Source of the DNA: Macrothele yani
Lineage: Eukaryota; Arthropoda; Arachnida; Araneae; Macrothelidae
Assembly (NCBI GenBank): GCA_039090855.1
Contig: CM077013.1
Span: 140,699,240 to 140,763,239, forward strand
DNA length: 64,000 nucleotides
Direction: 5' to 3'
Each line of letters begins with the position of its first letter. The stretch's first letter is position 1. Made by a program: the position numbers and the translations under genes. The notes under the pieces were generated by a model, which made no database searches, was not told the DNA's origin, and saw only the letters and a list, made by a program, of their open reading frames with translations. Positions 20,820 to 32,313 of the stretch are shown here, one piece after another.

Positions 20820-21875
20820 CACAGATATCGTATAAGGGACTAGATTGGCTGTCTGCTCTGTTGAGCATGAGCTAGCGCTGTGAGAAGCATGGAGCCACAT
20901 TGAGCGGGTCAAGATGGCGGCGAAGCATGGCACGTTACGCAGGATAGTTTGGACTTGGTTATTGTATAAATCATGGTGAAAGCTTCCTCAGATGAAAATC
21001 TTACGCAGAGAGACAAAAATATAATTGCTGTTACTTATTTGCCTCTTGCCCAATGCTGAAAACAATATATATATATATTAAAATTTAAAGCTGGTATTGT
21101 ATGCAAGTATAGAAAATTATTGGAAAACATTTTTAAGAAAGTAATGCGGCAACGATTTAAAATAATGTAAACGCAAATAATAATTTATTTAAAATCAATA
21201 AGTAGCTATTAAATCCAGCAAACTATTGATTTGAACCCGAAAAAAAAAAAAAAGGCTTCCACATGCTTTACATAGAAAAGCTGAAATAACGTGAATCTTT
21301 TTCCTTGTTGCTATTACCTCTGTCATTCTGATTTATTTATTATGTTTGCTCAAAAAGTTTTGAATTTCACCAAAAATTTTGATATTTCGTCTTGTTATGC
21401 ACTAAGGAAATTTCAGTTTTTAACATTTCACATTTATTTGGGCAATATAGCAACGAAATGGCGTATTAAATGTAAGCATTCATTAACAAGGAACGTCAAA
21501 ATCATATCTCTCAGCAAATTAAAACCATCGTGATATTTTTTTATATCGCAGATACCGGAATGTCTTCTCTGGAATTTAAGACCTGGCCGAATCTGAAATA
21601 ATTCAATATTTTGCAAGACCCTTGGCATTCTAGTTAGCACTAAGGAATATTACTGTTTTTTACTTAAATTTTATATACTTCCGCCGCTAAATGGGTACTG
21701 ACTGCTTTGAATCTCAATGTAAATAGAAAATCACAGTACCAAACTCGTATTTCTTTGACTTAATGCAAAGTAGCCTTGCTTAAATGGATCGTGATGACCC
21801 GCTGAAAATGGCGACTACCTTCCCACGCCTCATGGGCTGGGTGTCCAATCTAGCTTCTTGTATATGATATTTGTG
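20820..21875. mobile_element. hAT-like MITE, copy 2 (1056 bp)
   Basis: It is identical in length to the copy at 11570-12625 and begins with the same CACAGATATCGTATAAGGGA. The flanks GTTCGATG and TTTCGATG (20812-20819, 21876-21883) agree at 7 of 8 positions. By eye the first ~860 bases match copy 1 without change. All seven differences found fall in the last ~195 bases (for example near 21685 and 21805-21870). It inserted upstream of the Helitron ORF. Confidence 0.9.
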
Positions 21876-22007
21876 TTTCGATGTTAGAGATTTTTTGCTT
21901 TTTTTTTCGGGTGTGTGTGATTCGAAGTCCTTTAATTCATATTGTGGTTCATTTGTTTCAAAACATCGACTTTGTTTTGAGTGAGTTTTAACAACAACAC
22001 TGCAAAT

Positions 22008-23210
22008 ATGCCTCCTAAACGAAAAAAATATCTGCTGAGGAAGTAGCTTTTCAGAAGGAATCAGCAAAAAGACGAAAGGTGGAGCAAGAAAGGGCCCGTC
22101 GGGAAAGTATGTCTGCTGTGCAAAGAGAATGCGATCGGAATCGTCATGGCGTAGCAAATATAACTCCTCAGCAAATTGAACGAAGTGGGGAACGACACCG
22201 AATAGCAAACATGACGTCACAACAAATCGCACAAGGTCGCGAACGACATCAGATTGCAGACATGTCGCAATCACAAATATTACGCCAGAGACTTGGTGTT
22301 TCAATCCGCCGACAAAATCCACGAACTAGAAACCAAGTTGTTCTTGACGCAGTTAACGTTGTAGAACCAAATGTAGACGCTCATAACTGTGTTTCCATGG
22401 ACAGTATTTGCAAATTTGTCATGAAAAACATTTTGCGGCAGAACAGCCATCTGACAAACTTTTTACGCAGTGCTGCTGTCATAAAGGCAAAGTAAAATTA
22501 GATGCTAGAAGATCAGCCCCTGTTATTCAGTTAACGAAAGAACAGCATCAACATTCGAAAAATTTCATGGACAACATAAAATCAATAAAAAGTGCTTTGG
22601 CGTTTGCGCCCTCAGGAGATAACACTGCTCCGCCTCCTGGATACGGTCCCAGTTCTCGAATTAACGGACAAATTTACCATCGAGCAAGAGCTTTGCACCC
22701 AGCAAATGGAGACCAGAGAAAGTTTGCTCAACTGTATATATTGGACCCGGAAGAAGCTGGTGATCAAAGAATGAGGATTAGGGAAAACACCCAGTGCAAT
22801 CCAAGTCTGATGCAAGAGTTAACCACTTTCATGTCTCAAAATAATCCTTTTGCTGGCGCATGCAAAATACTTTATAAAGTTGAACAAGAAAGCATTAATG
22901 ATGTCGCTCTGCATGGCGTTGAGCCGGCAAAAATAGTTCACGGAAAAGAACAGGGGAAATTGATACAGGGTTGACAGTCAGTGTATACCAAAAATGTTGT
23001 GTTCCAGGAAGTGTTGATGAAATAGGGACAAAAGGTTTTACAAAACACATAACAGACAACCCGTCGTATCCAATTCCTTAACCGAATGCTTGGGAAATCT
23101 TTAGAAAGCTGTGAGCCAACGTCGCCATCTATTGACGTGAAACTCAAAAACTCTTATTTCTGTACCATAAATTTTATTTTCCCCGTCATTATTGACGGGC
23201 TTTCATCTAG
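22008..23210 (+). pseudogene. Helitron relic: Rep/helicase N-terminal region and 3' terminus
   Basis: From the ATG at 22008 (frameshifted within 10 codons) the frame gives AEEVAFQKESAKRRKVEQ, repeated NITPQQIERSGERHR-type motifs, then a Cys-rich ICHEKHFAAEQP...CCHKGKVKL block in a second frame. It ends with SALAFAPSGDNTAPPPGYGP and GQIYHRARALHPANGDQRKF. The last two blocks match the Helitron-like N-terminal domain. The replication initiator and helicase domains are missing. The 3' end is classic: hairpin CCCGTCA-TTAT-TGACGGG (23182-23199), seven bases, then CTAG (23207-23210) before T. The 5' end was not located; MITE copy 2 lies upstream. Confidence 0.85.
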
Positions 23211-23778
23211 TAATAAAATAAATAAATAAGATTGCAATTTTTTCGAAATTGCTTTCCGTCTTCTAAACTACTGATGTTAGAATAAATTCTCCTCGTTCTT
23301 CTGCAGCATGATTATTCCCACATCCAGGTATGATAGCTGTTACGCAGTGCCGACCGGTAGCACAGGCCAGCCAATTGTAGGGACCGCGGGTTTTAATATG
23401 TTCATTTTTATCGTCGTTCAATTTTTTATGTGTACTATCTTTGAAAAAGAGAAATAAAAAAAGTCACTAAAGATACAAACAGTTGAAGTACGTCTTTTAT
23501 TTTTCTTTCTTTCTTTGTTTCTTGAGAATGCCGTTTAGGAAAGCTACTTCCGCAAATTAAGGAGAAAAACAAAAAAATCTGAATTAATTATGAAAGAATA
23601 GTTGGAAATACACTAAACTTGGGTATATGACGTGAAATGTAACGTGGAGTCACGGTATCGTATGCAGATGAGTGGAGATTGCATAGGTTTATGTAAATGA
23701 GCCGCAGCATAAAAGGGGCTGTTGCGAAGAAATGCGTCACATCGTTTGTGTAGTGTAAAGACAGGATTTAAAGATTGC
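23211..23778. other. Unassigned DNA
   Basis: It contains short AT-rich tracts and a TTCTTTCTTT run near 23500-23520. The last ~120 bases (GTAAATGAGCCGCAGCATAA onward) are probably the 5' leader of the following Tc1 relic. No gene. Confidence 0.45.
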
Positions 23779-24722
23779 TATGGTTGCGAGACATTTAACA
23801 GACGAACTGAGGTAGAGAGCGATTGGAAGACTAGAGGTAGGCCAAAGTAAGGTGGAAGTTGCAAGATGGCTGCATGTGAGTCCTCCTGTGGTTCACAGAC
23901 TGTGAAACAGATTTTTAGTAATAGCTGCGAGACATTATTTAACAGATGAACTGAGGCAGAGAGCGATCGGAAGATTAGAGGCAGGCCAAAGTCAGGTGGA
24001 AGTTGCAAGATGGCTGCATGTGAGCCCTTCTGTGGACCTCACACTGTGGAGCTAATTTCAAAATACGCAATCAGATTCCCGAAAGTACAGCGAAGGAAGG
24101 CCTAGCGCTACAACACGCGTGGATGACCTATATCTTCGATTAAATGCGCTTAGGAACAGAAAGGCTACCCCGAAACAGATGCGACCTGCTGCGGCTACAG
24201 AACGGTAGGATCTGCTTCCACTGAGCGCAGAAGGTTTCACAAAGAAGATCTTTGTGCTTGGCGACCAGAACTCTACGTTCCCCTCATCTTCGGCCACAAG
24301 GGGAGCGTCTGAATCAGTAGCCGAATGGAAGTCAGTACTCTTCACAGGTGACTTCAGGCGTGCTCCGATCAGGAGGCAATGAGGGACACGCTACCATCCT
24401 TCTGTGACTCGTGAAAGGAAAACTTATCATAGTAGTAATGTGAGTTGGGATGTCATCTCATTAGGCGGACGCATAAACCTATATATGCTTCCAAAAGGAA
24501 CCACGAATGCTCAACGCTGTAGGGATGATGTCTTGGACCTCTATGCTCACAATTATGCAGGTGACATATGAGCTAACGTTCTTCTACAAGGCGCTAACGC
24601 TCGTAATCACCGAGCGAGGCTATTGTAACTGTATTTCCAAATAAGAGACCATTGTCCGTACGGATTAGTCAACCAGGTATCCCGACTTTAATCCGATCGA
24701 GCATGGCTGAGATGCTTTAGGG
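23779..24722 (+). pseudogene. Tc1-B: decayed Tc1-like transposase with a duplicated N-terminus
   Basis: The frame VARHLTDELR...RAIGRLEVGQSKVEVARWLHVS occurs twice (about 23783-23890 and 23926-24035), a direct duplication of the DNA-binding start. Later blocks include EGRPSATTRVDDLYLRL, SVLFTGDFR (where SVLFTDESR is expected, so the first Asp region is altered), GTRYHPS, and NPIEHxW-like sequence close to 24705, which holds the final Glu. Stops and shifts are frequent. The 3' end is cut at about 24722 by hAT-like sequence. Confidence 0.7.
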
Positions 24723-26265
24723 CAGTGTTTCCCAACCTTTTTTTATTTCGCGGAACCCTTGAAATAGGTCTTTTGACCAGAAACGTCGCCAAGGGAATGC
24801 GAAAGTGGGCGGGAGTCCACCCTGAAATTCTTCTTGCCCATCCTACACAGAGGCGTAACCAGGCATGGGCAGCTCCGGGCGAAGCCCAAGAGAGGGCGCA
24901 AAAATCACTGCTCACTATCTGATTAAGATTGGAATTCAATTTTTTTGCACCAGTTTCTGATATAGTTTTTTCACCCCATGCCTTGTCGTTTGTCCACTTA
25001 CAGATTCTACTTATACGTTCCGCCAATTTCAGTAGCTTTGGTAATTTAAAATGCTCATACCTTCCTCAAAATGGAAAAAAAAATCAGATTTCTACAAAGA
25101 CCATGTTAAAAATGAAGAACGATTGTATCAAAATGAACTTTAAATGAAAAAAAAACAAACAAACAAAAAAACGAATGTTTATAAGATTTCCAATCAAGAA
25201 CATAATTTCAAAAGGAAATAAAGTGAGAGGGCAAATGGGATGTTTTGCACCCACACTCATTTGCGTACGGGGGCAACTGCTCCCTCTGCTCCGCGGTTCG
25301 GTCGCGACTACTGGGGAGACCTGTTGCTGCCCTCAACCCCCCTCTGTAAGACCTGGAATCACCCCAGAAATTCTACTTCACCACACTTGAGGAGACCTTC
25401 ATCCAGCAATGGATTGATAATAGTGATAGTGATTTTTCTTCATATTATAATCCGCAGCAGCGTCTAATTAGCAGATCATGAAATTTAGGAAAAGAAAACA
25501 AAAAATCATATAACCCGGAGCATCGAAAGTTAGGATTGATGGGGTGACACATCAGTCTAAAGAAATAGGTAGAAGAAAACTGTAGTCTTACTTAAAAAAA
25601 TAACTATAATTTTAAGATGCTTTTCTGTTATTTTCAAGTAGATAAGTAAAAAAAAAAGTAAAAAGAAATTGTTTTACTTTTGTTTTAAATCATCAGCTTC
25701 GGGTAAAATCTACATAAACGAAATTCTTTGGAGAAATTTCTGTCCTCTCCCCCGCGTACGGAACTTGGCCCCCTAATAGCCCCCTCTCCCAGTTCTGAAC
25801 TGCTGGCATCACCTCTACTCAGCATTGAATTACAAGCAGTTAGTGGCACACCTAGGCGTGGGGGGGGGGGGGGCTTGGACTGACAGAGCGGGAAATATTT
25901 ACTTCGAAGTTTGAAACAAAAAGTCACGACACGCGATCTACATATACTTCGTAATCATGTACCGTATAATTATAACATACAATAATTATAAGGGAGTAAT
26001 TCTGTTTAATAAATTTAGAAAAATCTAACCAGGAAAAGAATTTCACTACTGCTTGTTCTAATCATTTAACTTTTTTGTACATTACTAGTAATTGGATAAG
26101 AATAAATGTGCAAAAGTCAACGTCCTCCTTAATTGTTATAACACCTGACTATTTTCCCCGGTAAATTTAGGGAAGGTCACCCCCACCTTGGGAAAATTCT
26201 GTGTACCACGGGCATCGCCCCCCCCCACTCCCTCTGGGAAATTTCTGGGTGCGCTACGGCAAGCC
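24723..26265. mobile_element. hAT-type debris and a short RTE 3' fragment
   Basis: 24723 begins CAGTGTTTCCCAACCTTTTT, a terminal sequence typical of hAT elements. Other terminus-like words are CAGAGGCGTAACCAGGC (about 24847) and AAATTTCTGGGTGCGCTACG (about 26237, complemented). No transposase frame survives. At 25385-25435 a plus-strand fragment of about 50 bp reads GGAGACCTTCATCCAGCAAT, matching the 3' end of the RTE LINEs of this window (encoding ETFxQQW). Homopolymer G (25860-25872) and C runs occur. Confidence 0.5.
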
Positions 26266-26654
26266 GTGCATTATTTTTGCGCATGGTGCTAAACTAAATT
26301 TACCGGTGAACGAAGAATTTAAAAAAAAAAGAAAAATGACCTGAACCTTGAGAAATTAATTGTACCCTCTGCTACAGACTCACTGTTAGTTATGAACTTA
26401 CAGCAATATTCATTTCAGTCCTATAAATGCATGCATTTTGTTTTGAGCGAAGCGTTTTTTAGAAACTGGATTTTGGTGGCAAAGGGGAAAGCTGTTTTTC
26501 AGTTTCGCTCGCGAACAAGCATAGGTCAGAATTTCAGTTTCCTTCCGTCCAGAAGCTGCGTGAGAAGAGAAAGGGTAATGGACGTGGCGCAACATCCAAC
26601 AATCCTGGCCGGAATTTGGTTCGGCTGTCAAGGTCACCCTTTTTGGTAACAGAT

Positions 26655-26850
26655 GACGCTGACGTCGCGTCACGTGACTTCCTCACGAAGCAGCCGAGAG
26701 CTGTCGCGTAGAATCTCCACGTTTAGCTCATTCGCAGCTCGCAGTCTGTCGCCAGCTATAAACGGCGGTGTGTGGCGAGAGGCAAGATTGTAAATATTTT
26801 CAATTCACTCATGTAGTGAGTGTCTGCAGGTTATAACAGTTGCAATAAAA
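26655..26850 (+). promoter_or_regulatory. Candidate promoter or solo-LTR-like block
   Basis: CTGACGTCGCGTCACGTGAC (about 26659-26678) combines a CRE-like site and an E-box. TATAAACGGCGG follows at 26757, and AATAAA appears at 26844. A promoter, TATA box and polyadenylation signal within 200 bases is the layout of an LTR U3-R-U5. I could not find TG...CA ends with a target duplication, so it may equally be an ordinary promoter or chance. Confidence 0.25.
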
Positions 26851-28235
26851 TCTGATTCTTTCGAATGCACAGCCTAACCTAGTCAGAATCTATGCTACTT
26901 GTGATCTCTGGATATATCTTACCTTGAAGTTGTGAGTATTTTTGGCAGCTTCCACTAGTTCACAAGTGTTTATGCGTCTTTAATAATCAAATATAACCTT
27001 GAGGCCTTTTGAATCGTTAAAAAAACAACCTTGAATGGGTTTTTTTTTCGTGTCATTCATTGAAATATCCTTGAAACGTAAAACTAACTAGTTTTACATG
27101 AGACGTTTCGCAAATTTTATGGGTTCAGTGAAGATATGAATGAAAAACCTTTAACAGAATTATCAGTTGTAATTTAAACCGAACCATTCCAGTCTGAGGT
27201 GCATTCTGAAACTATTAATTGAGAAACTCAGTTGAAGTTGAAAGGACTGCAGACAAAACATGCGACGTTTTAATTTATACTGTTTTCGAGTCGCACTTTG
27301 TAAACTGAAATCGAAACGTTTCAAGTTAAACACCCACCCGATATCTATATACACGTGACATGCATAACTGCAGTGTTTTGTTTGCTTCGCGCTTTTTTTA
27401 TCCACCTTTGTGTATGATTTCGAATAAAACTTTATTAGACATGTGAGCCTCATTTGCAGGTTTTCATACGTAACTGGAGCTATTCACTATAGGCAAGGGG
27501 GAGTTAACCAAATCTTTACGTGAAACATTGATAATTGTTAATACGCAGCCTTTACAAAATGACATTCATTAGGTCGGAGTGATATATTTTTCCTGGCTGA
27601 TGCCCACCATGTAGACAAATAACTCGACATTTTTTAAAGTTATACACTGCAGTTATTTGGAAAATAGAGAGTATATTGCCTCCAGAATTTACTCTTGTGT
27701 TCATAAGTGATGCAGTGAGGAAGACTCAGATTTATTTTTTTGCTGGTTCCAGAGAAAGAAGAAGCCAGAAATACAGAGCAAACAAAATCATTATTCATAG
27801 TTGATCAAATAGCTAGTGCTTAGCTACTTTATTTCACGACTAGAAGATATCTTGCTGCTGGACAGGGCTGTTGTAGCTAGGTCTAGGGGGGGGGGGGGGC
27901 TGTGCTTTACTATAAATGACATTTTTTCTGCAAATACAGGTGGAAGTTTTCTGATGCTAAGGTACATGTTGAACAGTAAGCAAGGCAGGGGCAATTCTGT
28001 GTGCCACCTTAAAAATCCTGTGGAAGTTTTGTTTTCCTACTCCTTTTGTTAATTTAATTCCCTTGCAAATAGTTCACTATGCCAAAAAGTAAACAGTGAA
28101 ATACAATATGAAATGTGAAGAAAAATATAGGGAAAAAGAAAACTGAAATCTTTTGAAATATAAAAGAAAAATCACATTATCTGAATTTGCTTGATAGATG
28201 TGTTGCATGTATCTTATTGCTGGTGGCAAAATAAC
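26851..28235. other. Unassigned AT-rich DNA
   Basis: No frame resembles a known protein. There is a G-run at about 27886-27899. The stretch is free of recognisable elements until the SINE-1 copy, so it may be old unique sequence. Nothing else supported. Confidence 0.45.
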
Positions 28236-28455
28236 TCCCTGCCACCCTAATTGCTTAGTAGTCTAAGTGATGACCTCTGACCATTCGTCCGAGATCGGTC
28301 TATGTTCGAATTCTGGTGAGGCATGGATGTTGTTCGTCATATGGCTATGGTTCTCTCCCTTCCCTGGAGCCACGGCCCCTAAATTAGGCGAGGGCTACTG
28401 CTACTAGACCATTAAGGTGCACATGGTGGTTGTTAAACCCCAATTCAAAAAGAAA
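28236..28455 (+). mobile_element. SINE-1, diverged copy
   Basis: TAGTAGTCTAAGTGATGACC, the B-box-like TATGTTCGAATTCTGG, GCATGGATGTTG, CTAAATTAGGCGAGGGCTAC and a closing GTGGTTGTTAAACCCC with an A-rich tail align with the SINE-1 consensus. Many substitutions show it is old. Confidence 0.8.
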
Positions 28456-28861
28456 AAACTTCCAACTAAAGTGGATAGGCTGTTTAACTTTTTTAAAGTT
28501 CACTTTTTTTTTTTCATGGATCCACACAATGGAATCAACTTGCCTTATTTCTAGGCCTCTTCTTTGGTTCCAGCTTTAGTCATGCATTCTTTTCTGGTGC
28601 TTAGAATGAGCCTCTTGCTGTGGTCAACAGCCAAACTCTGTCCCCTCCTTGCACAAAAACGAAGAGCCTTTAGATTCCTGCTTTTTTTTCCAACCCTAAA
28701 CATCATAAAGCCCCTCCTACTGACATTACAGTATTAAACAAAAAGAAATCAAATTCTTTTTCTCTCTCTAGCACTGTTCTTCAATGTTTAGAGGGCTATG
28801 TTTAGTTAAAACAGCCCATTAAAACACTTCTGCCCATCTTGTTTGCATATTGGTTTAAATG

Positions 28862-29046
28862 CTGCCTTCTGGCTGCTCGTCCAGGATGGGTTCAAATCCC
28901 AGTGAGGCATGGATGTTGTTTTTGTCTTGCAGCACTGGCTTTCTCCTTTCCCTGAAACCAGTGACCATAAATTAGGGACAGGCAACTGCTTATATATAGC
29001 CCATTGAGTTGCTTTTGGTGGTCTTTAAAACCCAAGTAAAACAACA
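28862..29046 (+). mobile_element. SINE-1, 5'-truncated diverged copy
   Basis: It begins near the B box (GGGTTCAAATCCCAGTGAGG), continues with GCATGGATGTTG, CCATAAATTAGGGACAGGCA and CCCATTGAGTTGC, and ends in an AAACAACAAAAA tail. The A-box part is missing. 28456-28861 between the two SINEs shows no gene. Confidence 0.75.
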
Positions 29047-29234
29047 AAAACTCTTTGTAAGCGATAAAGTGCATGCAAGTTTTTTAATAGCAGCTCTTAA
29101 GTCACCAAGTAACCAACAGTGTTTTCAGCATAATCACATCTCCACCTCTCTCTGGTAATGTTCTTCCAAATTTTACATTCCTCAAAAAATGAAAAAATCT
29201 TATACAGCTGTTTATATGTATAAATATACCAGTA

Positions 29235-30478
29235 CGTTCAAAAAGTTCTGGATCTTTTTATATTAAAAAAGAATGAGTACAGATAATACCTGTTTATCCA
29301 GTGTTTCCTTTGAAGTAGTTACCCTGTGCAACTATGCATTTTTGCCAGCACTGACACAAAGATTTAAATGCAGATTACAAGCCTTTTGCCACAGCCTCCA
29401 CTGCAGTTTGTTGTACTTCTTTAGAACTTGAGAAGCGTCATCCCATAAGCAAATTCTTCATCAGAGAAAAAAAAAAAAATCAAACTTGGGCAAAATCAGG
29501 GGAATAAGCTGGTTGTGGAAAAACAGGAATGTAATGTTTGGACAGGTAATTGGACACCAGGAGGTATATGTGAGCCAGCGCATTATCGTGATGGAGCACC
29601 CACAAGTTGGTCTTGTGAAGATCGGGTTGCTTGCGTCTCGCTGATTCTCGGAGACGCTTCACGACGTTGGCGTACTCTTCTTTAGTGACTGTACGAGCGC
29701 CTTGTAATCGAAGAAAACTGTTAACAAGGCCTTTCCTTTGGAGCGTTCAGCCTTGAACTTTTTTGGTCATGGTGACAACGGTGATTTCCACACTTTTGAC
29801 TGTCCGTTGGATTGGGAGTCGTTTAGAAAGCACCAAGTCTCATCGCCAGTGATCAATCGATTCAAGAGATCAGCATCTGAATCCACTGCATCGATGTTAT
29901 CCGCACAAACTTGCATGTGCTCATCCATTTTTTCTTGTGTCAGGTTTTTGGGAACAATTTGTTGGCACACATGATGCATGCCCAATTTCTCTGTTAAAAT
30001 GGCATGGCAACTTCTGCTATCGCTGCAACAGTTTTTCGATGGCCATTTTTCACAATTTCTTTGTCAATGGCGATTTTTTCATCTGTTGTGGATGTTGCAG
30101 GTTGTCCTGACCTCTCGTCATCCTCGATATTCTGTCGCCCATTTTCAAATTGTCGATGCCACTCATAAACTCTAGTTCGACCCATTGCACTCTCACCATA
30201 CGCTGACTTAATCACTTGAAAAGTCTCAGCGAAAGATTTTCTGAGCACAACACAAAATTTTACACTTGAACGCTGTTCAAAATTCGACATCGTTGTCCTC
30301 GCGACTGAGAGCCTCAAATACCTGTAATCCCGAACTATGCACATACACTGTACGTGTTAATCTGGATTAAACTGGTTCTGGCAGGTCGGTCTCATGATGC
30401 TCTTCGCTTGCTAAATGGGGAATGATGTAATTCACTGACATTTGGCAAATATTCAAAAGTTCCGGAACTTTTTGAATG
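29235..30478 (-). mobile_element. Mar-B: mariner element with recognisable ends, coding region decayed
   Basis: TA flanks (29233-29234, 30479-30480) and inverted ends (CGTTCAAAAAGTTCTGGATC on the left, with the right end complementing to CATTCAAAAAGTTCCGGAAC) bound 1244 bp. On the minus strand the transposase starts near 30290 (MSNFEQRSSVKFCVVLRKSF), holds the WHRQFENGRQNIEDDERSG linker, LITGDETWCF (first Asp, about 29845), LHHDNALAH (second Asp, about 29590) and YSPDFAQV (third Asp). That is the mariner DD34D pattern. Frameshifts near 29990 and 29700, plus a missing block before VLHHDN, inactivate it. Confidence 0.9.
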
Positions 30479-30694
30479 TACTAGTATATAGCTGTAAATA
30501 TCTGCACAAGCCAAAAACTAAGAGCTGGTGCAGATTTTTAATTTTTCATGTACATAGTGCCATATTCAAGCCGTTGCTATTTTATTTCATGACTAGCTTC
30601 AATCACTGAGTGATGGATCCTCATTTTATTTTATTACTTAGACTCATGCATAATGGATACTGCAGCCAGTGAAACAGCTGAGATAAGAGGTAGT

Positions 30695-31180
30695 AATATG
30701 AATGAAGTATTCCTCATAATACATGGGAAATCGATAGAATATGCAAGGCAGAGAGAATATAAATTCTAAAATTGCTTGTAACACTTACTGGTTATCCATG
30801 TAACACCTCTCAAAAAACTTTAAAATTTCACCGCCCTGGAGTGCGAACCGAACCCGCATCTAATTTCTGTTTGAGTATGCTAACCGTTACACCATCCAGG
30901 ACAGCGAAGTTCCAAGCAGCTGACACTAAGCAAACTTAGCTTAGGAATCTGAACATCCTCAGATTTTCGTTAGTTGAAGCATTGTTGCTTCCTCATAGCG
31001 TTTTGACCTATCTCCCATCCAGAAATGGATATGTTGGTTGGAAACCACCAGTACCACAGATAAATCAATGAAGGAAGAAATATTCCTCATAATACATGGG
31101 AAATTGATAGAATATTCAAAGAAAACAAAATATAAATTCTGAATTTGCTTGCAACACTTGCTAGTTATCCATGTAACAAA
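30695..31180. repeat. Direct repeat pair of about 115 bp flanking the tRNA-like sequence
   Basis: TATTCCTCATAATACATGGG and the following GAATAT...AAATTCT...TTGCTTG and GTTATCCATGTAAC words occur at 30705-30812 and again at 31080-31190, about 375 bp apart. With the tRNA-like block between them, they could be the bodies of two SINE-like copies or a local duplication. The remainder holds no gene. Confidence 0.55.
30834..30901 (-). tRNA. tRNA-like sequence (pseudogene or SINE head)
   Basis: The minus strand begins TCCTGGATGGTGTAACGGTT and ends GGGTTCGGTTCGCACTCCAG plus GG. The 5' TCCTGGA and 3' TCCAGGG can pair over seven positions with one wobble, and D- and T-arm-like stems are present. The anticodon stem does not pair well and position 33 is not T, so a working tRNA is unlikely. 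A diverged direct repeat of about 115 bp (30695-30805 and 31068-31180) flanks it on both sides. Confidence 0.35.
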
Positions 31181-31370
31181 ATATATTAAAGTAAATATAT
31201 TTAACTGCAAACAGACTGCATTTCCAGTTCTAGCACCGATTTGAGAAATAAGCTGCTTCTCTCTCATTCATCTTATGCCTACTTGTAGCCCAAACCTTGT
31301 TAACAGTTTTAATTTTAGGATTTAACTGATAAGATGAACTGTGTCTTGAAACCTCTGTCATACATTACTA

Positions 31371-32311
31371 CATTCAAAAAGTTCTGGAACTTTTTATATT
31401 AAAAAAGAATGAGTACAGATAATACCTGTCAATGCAGTGTTTCCTTTGAAGTAGTTACCCTGTGCAACTATGCATTTTTGCCAGCGCTGATACAAAGATT
31501 TAAATCCAGATTACAAGCCTTCTTTTGCCACATCCTCCAGTGCCTCTGTCGCAGCTCGTTGCACTTCTTCGGAACATGAGGAGCGCCGCTCCTTAAGCAA
31601 ATTCTTCATCCAGGGAAAGAGGAAAAAGTCCCTCTGGGTGAGATCAGGGGAATAAGCTGGTTGTGGAAGAATGGGAATGTGATGTTTGGACAGGTAATCA
31701 GATACCAGGAGGGATCTGTGAGGCGGTGCATTATCGTGATGGAGCACCCACGAGTTGGTCTTCCAAAGATCGGGTCGCTTGTGTCTCACTGATTCTCGGA
31801 GACGTTTCAGGACGTTGATGTACTCTTCTTTAGTGACTGTACAACCATGTTGAAAGAATTCCTTGTGTACGACACCCTTGCAGTCGAAGAAAACTGTTAA
31901 CAAGACCTTTCCTTTGGAGTAATCAGCCTCCAAAGGAAAGGTTGTCCTGACCTCTCATCATCCTTGATACTCCGCCACTCCTTTTCGAATCATTGATGTC
32001 ACTCATAAACTCTAGTTCGATTCGTTGCACTGTCAGGGTATGCTGACTTAATCATTTAAAAAGTCTCAGCAAAAGATTTTCTGAGCACAACACAAAATTT
32101 TACACTTGAACGCTGTTCAAAATTCGACATCGTTGTCCTCTCAACAAAGAGCCTTGAATGCCTGTAATCATGAACTATGCACATATGTTGGATCTGGATC
32201 AAACCGGTTCTGGCTGGTCAGTCACATCATGCTCTTCACTTACTCAGCGAGAAATGACATAATTTACTGACGTTTGGAAAATATTCAAAAAGTCCCGGAA
32301 CTTTTTGAACG
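31371..32311 (-). mobile_element. Mar-C: internally deleted mariner of the Mar-B family
   Basis: TA flanks (31369-31370, 32312-32313) and the same ends as Mar-B (CATTCAAAAAGTTCTGGAAC, with the right end complementing to a close match) bound 941 bp. The minus-strand frame 31933-31511 is open for 140 codons: LLTVFFDCKGVVHKEFF, VLHHDNAPPHRSLLVSDYL (second Asp) and YSPDLTQRDFFLFP (third Asp). The segment with the first Asp and most of the DNA-binding domain is deleted; the N-terminal leader words survive near 32130. It cannot make an active transposase but keeps both ends. Confidence 0.9.
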
Positions 32312-32313
32312 TA

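Noticed and set aside
22079..22974. Two overlapping frames as a host DNA-binding protein
   Set aside because: The blocks match the Helitron N-terminal region, and a Helitron 3' terminus follows directly.
24688..25026. 112-codon minus-strand frame as a gene
   Set aside because: It lies over hAT terminal debris, has low-complexity composition and resembles no known protein.
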